From: Streptomyces phaeoluteigriseus
Lineage (GTDB): Bacteria; Actinomycetota; Actinomycetes; Streptomycetales; Streptomycetaceae
NCBI RefSeq assembly: GCF_001896135.2
Contig: NZ_MPOH02000015.1
Span: 1,311,069-1,375,068 of the forward strand
Length of the DNA stretch: 64,000 bases
Reading direction: 5' to 3'
Below are positions 60,032 to 64,000 of the stretch, piece after piece. A model generated the notes under the pieces. The model was not told the origin of the DNA. It worked only from the letters and a program-made list of their open reading frames with translations, and ran no database searches. The stretch's first letter is position 1. Every line of letters begins with the position of its first letter. The translations under genes were made by a program, and so were the position numbers.

Positions 60032-61117
60032 GTGAACGATCCGACGGACCGACAGGGGCGACCGGGTGAACCGGCGCGCCCTGAGCGGCATGGGCATCCG
60101 TGTCCGCAGTGCGGTGCGCTCCGGGCGGCGGACAACGCCCCGACGTGCGCGTGCGCGCAGCGCGCCTCCGACGCCCTGCGCGACACCCGCGAGGCGGAGG
60201 TGGCAGCGGCGGAGGGCTTCGACCCGCTGCGGATACGGCCGTACGTGGAACTGGGGGAAGGGGCCGGGGACGGCGGGGAGGCTCCCGCCGATGACGCGAC
60301 GACGCCGTTGCCCGCGGTTCGGCCGGTTCCTCCCGGTGACGCGGCGGCCGACGCGACCATGGTCCTGCGCGCCGTCGACCCGTCCGGTACAGCCCCGGTG
60401 CCGACGCCGCTCGCATCCTCCGGCTCGACGCCCAGCGACACGGACCTGAGCCTGTTCGAGGCGGGCGAGGACTCCGGGAGCGGGCGGTACGACGACGAAG
60501 AGGCCCCGGGCGGCCGTCGGCGCCGTACGCTGCTGATCGCCTCGGCCGGTGCCGCCGTCGCCGTGATCGCCGCGGCCGGGTTCGCCAGCGGGCTGTTCTC
60601 CTACGAGACGCCGACCCGCGACCAGGCCGCCCCGGAGGAGGTCCGCGCGGCCGTTCCGGACACCTCGACCAGCGCGCCCGCGGCATCGCCGTCGGCGAGC
60701 CGTTCGGCGTCCCCGTCGGCGTCTAGCGCCTCGCCGTCGCCCTCCGAGAGCGCGAGCGCGTCACCGTCCGCCACGGAGTCCAGCGCCTCCCCGTCTCCCT
60801 CCCGCACGACCGAGCCGAGCCCGAGCGCGCCCACCACCCAGGCCACCGAGTCCCTCACGCCGGGGAACGGGGCGGAGGGCGGCAGCGGCGAGGTGACCGT
60901 CCTGCGCCGCGGGGACCGCGGGCCCGAGGTGACCGAACTCCAGCTGCGGCTGCGGCAGGTGTACCTCTTCAACGACGAGGCGAACGGGGTGTTCGGCAAC
61001 CGGGTCGAGGAAGCCCTCCGCAACTACCAGTGGTCGCGGGGCATCAAGGGGGACGAACTCGGCGAGTACGGGTTGGCCACCCGGACGAGCCTGGAGTCGG
61101 AGACGAAGGAGCCGTAG
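60032..61117 (+). CDS. Membrane protein with C-terminal peptidoglycan-binding domain
   Basis: The 361-residue protein has an N-terminal zinc-ribbon-like CPQCG...CAC segment (cytoplasmic), an acidic linker, a membrane span (LLIASAGAAVAVIAAAGFASGLF), a long Ser/Pro/Ala stalk and a PG_binding_1 domain (VTVLRRGDRGPEVTELQLRLRQVYLFNDEANGVFGNRVEEALRNYQ). The layout suggests it links the cytoplasm to the cell wall. GTG 60032 is chosen because GGAGGG precedes it at good spacing; ATG 60014 is an alternative. CATAAT at about 59995 may be its -10. Confidence 0.78.
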   Translation: MNDPTDRQGRPGEPARPERHGHPCPQCGALRAADNAPTCACAQRASDALRDTREAEVAAAEGFDPLRIRPYVELGEGAGDGGEAPADDATTPLPAVRPVPPGDAAADATMVLRAVDPSGTAPVPTPLASSGSTPSDTDLSLFEAGEDSGSGRYDDEEAPGGRRRRTLLIASAGAAVAVIAAAGFASGLFSYETPTRDQAAPEEVRAAVPDTSTSAPAASPSASRSASPSASSASPSPSESASASPSATESSASPSPSRTTEPSPSAPTTQATESLTPGNGAEGGSGEVTVLRRGDRGPEVTELQLRLRQVYLFNDEANGVFGNRVEEALRNYQWSRGIKGDELGEYGLATRTSLESETKEP

Positions 61118-61194
61118 CGGCGGGGCGCGCTGCGCCTCCGTACCAGCCTGCGGGCAGGCGTGCCCGCCTGGGGGCGGCGCGTACCGCGGGCGGG

Positions 61195-61335
61195 CAGGCG
61201 GGCACGGGCGGCGTAGACGGGACGGGCGGCGCAGGCGGGCACGGGTGACGCGGACGGGCGCAGACGGGCACAGGCGGCGCAGACGGGCACGGGTGACGCG
61301 GACGGGCACGGGCGGCGCGGACGGGCACAGGCGGC
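61195..61335. repeat. GC-rich tandem repeat, ~19-bp unit
   Basis: The unit CGGGCACGGGTGACGCGGA (61236 and 61284) alternates with variants ending GGCGGCGC. The array lies between the convergent peptidoglycan-binding and HAD genes. Confidence 0.75.
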
Positions 61336-61400
61336 ATCCCGTAAGTGCCGGGCAACGCGACCCGCCCTCGGGCGCCGGCGTCGGCGTCGGCGTCGGGCGT

Positions 61401-62069
61401 CTACTCCCCCACGTGGATCCGGACCCCGTTCCCCACGACCTCCACCCGCACCACCGTCAGATCCCGCACCACCACGTCCGGCCGGTGCGCCACCGCCCGC
61501 GGCCCGATCCCCACCACCCGCATCCCCGCGGCGCGCCCCGCCGCGATTCCCGCCCCCGAGTCCTCGAAGACGACGCACTCCGCCGGGGACACGCCCAGCT
61601 CGGCCGCGCCCTTGAGGAAGCCCTCGGGGTCCGGTTTGCTCGCGCCGACCGATTCCGCGGTGACGCGGATCTCCGGGAGGGGAAGGCCCGCCGCGGCCAT
61701 GCGGGCCGTCGAGAGGGGGACGTCCGCCGAGGTGACCAGGGCGTGCGGGACGTCGCGGAGGGAGGCGAGGAACGCGGAGGCGCCGGGCACCGGGACGACG
61801 CCGTCCATGTCGGCGGTCTCCTCGGCGAGCATCCGCGCGTTGTCGGCGAGGTTCTGCTCCATGGGGCGATGCGGCAGCAGGACGGCCATCGAGGCGTACC
61901 CCTGGCGGCCGTGGACGACCTTCATGACCTCGTCGCCGTCCAAGCCGTGCCGGTCGGCCCAGCGCCGCCAGACGCGTTCCACGACGGCGTCGGAGTTCAC
62001 GAGGGTGCCGTCCATGTCGAGGAGGAGGGCACGGGCGGTCAGGACGGTGGTGGACTCGGCGGCCGGCAT
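61401..62069 (-). CDS. HAD-superfamily phosphatase
   Basis: The 222-residue protein has HAD motif I LLLDMDGTLVNSD (nucleophile Asp), motif II VTSAD, motif III Lys in GASKPDPEGF and motif IV FEDSGAGI. The cap resembles beta-phosphoglucomutase/sugar phosphatase types such as glycerol-phosphate or 2-deoxyglucose-6-phosphate phosphatase. The physiological substrate cannot be told. The TTTGT/ACAAA half-sites upstream (about 62160-62180) could be an operator. Confidence 0.85.
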   Translation of the reverse strand: MPAAESTTVLTARALLLDMDGTLVNSDAVVERVWRRWADRHGLDGDEVMKVVHGRQGYASMAVLLPHRPMEQNLADNARMLAEETADMDGVVPVPGASAFLASLRDVPHALVTSADVPLSTARMAAAGLPLPEIRVTAESVGASKPDPEGFLKGAAELGVSPAECVVFEDSGAGIAAGRAAGMRVVGIGPRAVAHRPDVVVRDLTVVRVEVVGNGVRIHVGE

Positions 62070-62245
62070 CGGCGACTCCCAGCGCGGACGGGCGCGTGCG
62101 CAGGCACGCGGGAAACAAGGCGGCCCCGCCCGCCGGTCAGGGAAAACGGACGGGAGCCACTTTGTTTCTCTACGGTACAAAACTGTCGGGCCCTCACGCC
62201 ACCCGCCCCCGGCAGGGTTCACCTGCCGTTCAGCTCGCGCGCGGC

Positions 62246-62827
62246 TCAGCCGGCGATCGCCTCCCACAGGCTCCACACGCCGAGGCCCAGCATCAGCACC
62301 GCCGCGATCTGGGTGATCAGCTTCAGCGGCACCCGCTTCATCAGGGCTTTCCCGCCGACGATGCCCAGTGCGGCCACCGACCACAGGGCCAGCACCGCGC
62401 CGAGACCGACGGAGAGCGGGTCGTCGTAACGGGCGGCGAGGTTGGCCGTCATGATCTGGGTCAGGTCGCCGAACTCGGCGACGAGGATGAGCATGAAACC
62501 CGCCCCGGAGACCTTCCAGAAGGACTGGTTCTCGGGCTTGCGGATCTCCTCCTCGTCCTCGTCCTTCTTCATCAGCAGCACGGCCGCGCCGCCCAGGAAC
62601 AGCACGCCGGTGAGCGCGTGCACGATCTGCTGCGGCAGCAGGGTCAGCACGCTGCCGGCCGCGACGGCGAGGGTGACGTGCAGCGCGAAGGCGGCGGCGA
62701 CGCCGGCGAAGACGTACGACGCGCGGTAGCGGGTGCCGAGGACGAGGCCGGCGAGGGCGGTCTTGTCCGGCAGTTCGGCGAGGAAGACGACGCCGAAGAC
62801 GAGCGCCGTCACGGTCAGGCTGATCAA
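62246..62827 (-). CDS. TMEM165/GDT1-family divalent cation exporter
   Basis: The 193-residue membrane protein has six spans and both signature motifs: LAELPDKTALA in the first half and VAEFGDLTQIM in the second, the ExGD(K/R)(T/S) pair of GDT1/UPF0016. A Lys/Asp/Glu loop (MKKDEDEEEIRKPENQ) joins the halves. Family members export Mn2+ or Ca2+. The start is ATG 62827. A 22-bp perfect palindrome stands in its leader (62909-62930). I could not confirm a manganese riboswitch. Confidence 0.88.
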   Translation of the reverse strand: MISLTVTALVFGVVFLAELPDKTALAGLVLGTRYRASYVFAGVAAAFALHVTLAVAAGSVLTLLPQQIVHALTGVLFLGGAAVLLMKKDEDEEEIRKPENQSFWKVSGAGFMLILVAEFGDLTQIMTANLAARYDDPLSVGLGAVLALWSVAALGIVGGKALMKRVPLKLITQIAAVLMLGLGVWSLWEAIAG

Positions 62828-62908
62828 GGGTCCTCAATCGGTCGGGCTGCCCCACCGAGAGTGCTGTTTCCTTCGCACAGGACACCTCGGCACGGCAGCA
62901 CACGTCTG

Positions 62909-62930
62909 CTCCGTGCCGTACGGCACGGAG
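62909..62930. promoter_or_regulatory. 22-bp perfect palindrome in the GDT1 leader
   Basis: CTCCGTGCCGT and ACGGCACGGAG are exact inverses with no loop base between. It is 82 bp upstream of the GDT1-family start and could be an operator or cruciform. Confidence 0.55.
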
Positions 62931-63119
62931 GTGCACTGCTTGCCGAAGGTCTCGCTGGCCGACCGGGTGAGGGTCTGCCTCCGGGCGCCGGCTCAGACGA
63001 GCTGAGCAGTATGTCGACGGTCCGGCGAAGAGCTACTCCCCTTCTGCGCCGTCCATAGTACGTGACCCCGGCACCGACCCTCGGGGCGACCACGGAGCGG
63101 ACACAGGCAGCCCGTCCCG

Positions 63120-63300
63120 AGCGGCGCCGACCGCGGGAACGCCCTGGGACCGACCGCGGGAGCGCCTTGGCGCCAACCGCGCCAACGGCGGGAACGCGCC
63201 CTGGCGCCGACCGCCGGAGCGCCTTGGCGCCGACCACGGAAGCACCCTGGCACCAATCACAGGGAACGCCCCGCCGCCAACCGCGAGAGCACCCTGAACC
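63120..63300. repeat. Degenerate tandem repeat
   Basis: Units around GCGCCTTGGCGCCGACC and GGAACGCCCTGG recur about six times with period near 25-30 bp. Similar in type to the arrays at 8699 and 61195. Confidence 0.6.
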
Positions 63301-63481
63301 CGCCCCGCCCCACCCCGTCCGGCCACCGGAGCGGTCGCCGGAACCGAAAGTCCCGTCACACCCCTTGTTGTGTCATGTGCACGTCACTAGCTTCTTACCG
63401 CGCGCACACCTCCCCGCAATGCGGCCCCGCGAGCATTCCCTCGCTCGCACCGCAACGCCCCCACCCCTCAAGGGAGTTCGC

Positions 63482-64000
63482 ATGTCGAAGTTCTACGCGC
63501 GTCGACGGGTCAGCATACTCGCGGCGCTCACCGGACTGATAGCCTCCGCCGCCCTCTTCAACTCCCCGAGCGCCTCGGCGGCCCTCCCCACCCCGGTCAG
63601 CGCCACCACCGCCCGCACCTACCTCGCCTCGCTCACCGTGGCGACCGAGGACCGCACCGGCTACAACCGCGACCTGTTCCCGCACTGGATCACCCAGTCC
63701 GGCGCCTGCAACACCCGCGAGGTCGTCCTGAAGCGCGACGGCACGAACGTCGTCCAGGACTCCGCCTGCGCCGCCACCAGCGGCAGCTGGTACTCGGTCT
63801 ACGAGGGCGCGACCTGGACCGCCGCCTCCGACGTCGACATCGACCACCTGGTGCCGCTCGCCGAGGCCTGGGACTCCGGCGCCGACAGCTGGACCACCGC
63901 CCGCCGCCAGTCCTTCGCCAACGACCTCACCCGCCCGCAGCTCATCGCGGTCACCGACAACGTCAACCAGGCCAAGGGCGACCAGGACCCCGCCACCTGG
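63482..64000 (+). CDS. Secreted HNH/GmrSD-like nuclease (cut by window end)
   Basis: The visible 173 residues start with a signal peptide (VSILAALTGLIASAALFNSPSASAA) and continue into a DUF1524/GmrSD-type HNH domain: SDVDIDHLVPLAEAWDSGADSW, where DIDHLVPL carries the catalytic His, followed by FANDLTRPQLIAVTDNVNQAKGDQDPATW. Secreted nucleases of this type are common in Streptomyces and probably scavenge extracellular DNA. The metal-binding C terminus lies beyond the window. Confidence 0.88.
   Translation, partial: MSKFYARRRVSILAALTGLIASAALFNSPSASAALPTPVSATTARTYLASLTVATEDRTGYNRDLFPHWITQSGACNTREVVLKRDGTNVVQDSACAATSGSWYSVYEGATWTAASDVDIDHLVPLAEAWDSGADSWTTARRQSFANDLTRPQLIAVTDNVNQAKGDQDPATW

Larger units (their letters stand above)
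62828..63481. other. Leader and repeat-rich spacer between GDT1 and the HNH nuclease
   Basis: No gene is supported. The stretch holds a palindrome at 62909-62930 and, from about 63120 to 63300, degenerate repeats of GGAACGCCCTGG/GCCTTGGCGCCGACC. Arg/Ala-rich frames over the repeats are not protein-like. A short AT-richer block (63358-63400, CACACCCCTTGTTGTGTCA) precedes the nuclease gene and probably holds its promoter. Confidence 0.55.

Noticed and set aside
57917..61117. A 1066-codon open frame on the plus strand
   Set aside because: Its first ~700 codons are the antisense of the MFS exporter and are Arg/Gly/Asp-rich; only the last 361 codons, the peptidoglycan-binding protein, are protein-like.
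62828..63000. A yybP-ykoY manganese riboswitch ahead of the GDT1-family gene
   Set aside because: The expected conserved core was not found; only a palindrome is visible.

Overview
The window is about 64 kb of very GC-rich actinobacterial chromosome. Strong G/C preference at third codon positions, frequent GTG starts, four-base start/stop overlaps and gene families such as the SCO2322-type protein and a pSAM2-like integrative element point to Streptomyces. I see no rRNA, tRNA or CRISPR array. Both end genes are cut by the window: an RNase H protein on the left and a secreted HNH nuclease on the right.

Layout. 1-4.2 kb: housekeeping genes (RNase H, zinc-ribbon protein, Nif3-like protein, hypotheticals). 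4.3-7.3 kb: a steroid-type operon of MaoC hydratase, Zn alcohol dehydrogenase and SDR. 7.7-20.5 kb: response regulator, methyltransferase, two MFS exporters, amidase, F420-dependent oxidoreductase and a VWA/solute-binding cluster. 20.5-26.3 kb: toroid protein, methyltransferase and glycosyltransferase, divergent from a KstR-type regulator, then ferredoxin and aldehyde dehydrogenase. 26.4-39.7 kb: an integrated AICE-type element. 39.7-41.3 kb: MBL-fold hydrolase and SnoaL-like protein. 41.6-47.4 kb: a cobalamin-riboswitch-controlled surface-protein and ECF-transporter operon. 47.7-51 kb: lytic transglycosylase-like protein, a CYP125-like P450 and a FadA5-like thiolase. 51-64 kb: mixed housekeeping genes.

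Two systems stand out. First, dispersed steroid or sterol side-chain catabolism genes are tied together by KstR-type boxes (TNNAACNNGTTNNA). Perfect boxes precede the MaoC operon and kstR itself, and a one-mismatch box sits between the P450 and the thiolase. A second palindrome, CTGACG-N3-CGTCAG, recurs before the MaoC operon, the F420 oxidoreductase and the P450, with a degenerate copy before the aldehyde dehydrogenase. It may bind a second regulator.

Second, the AICE carries int, xis, rep, spd genes, an FtsK-like translocase, an XRE-type regulator and a Nudix gene like the immunity gene of pSAM2. Its ends are an 18-bp direct repeat with 17 matches, lying inside the operator region between the aldehyde dehydrogenase and MBL genes rather than in a tRNA. 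Its cargo includes a SLATT-domain membrane protein overlapping a TIR-like protein, a probable defence pair, and an unrecognised 364-residue protein. Two hairpins with an identical core but different stems follow stop codons in the element.

About eight genes appear broken by single-base losses in GC-rich runs, always one missing base each. Insertion-deletion errors in the assembly are a more likely explanation than real decay. A pair of ~183-bp MITE-like repeats with terminal inverted repeats lies directly behind two stop codons.
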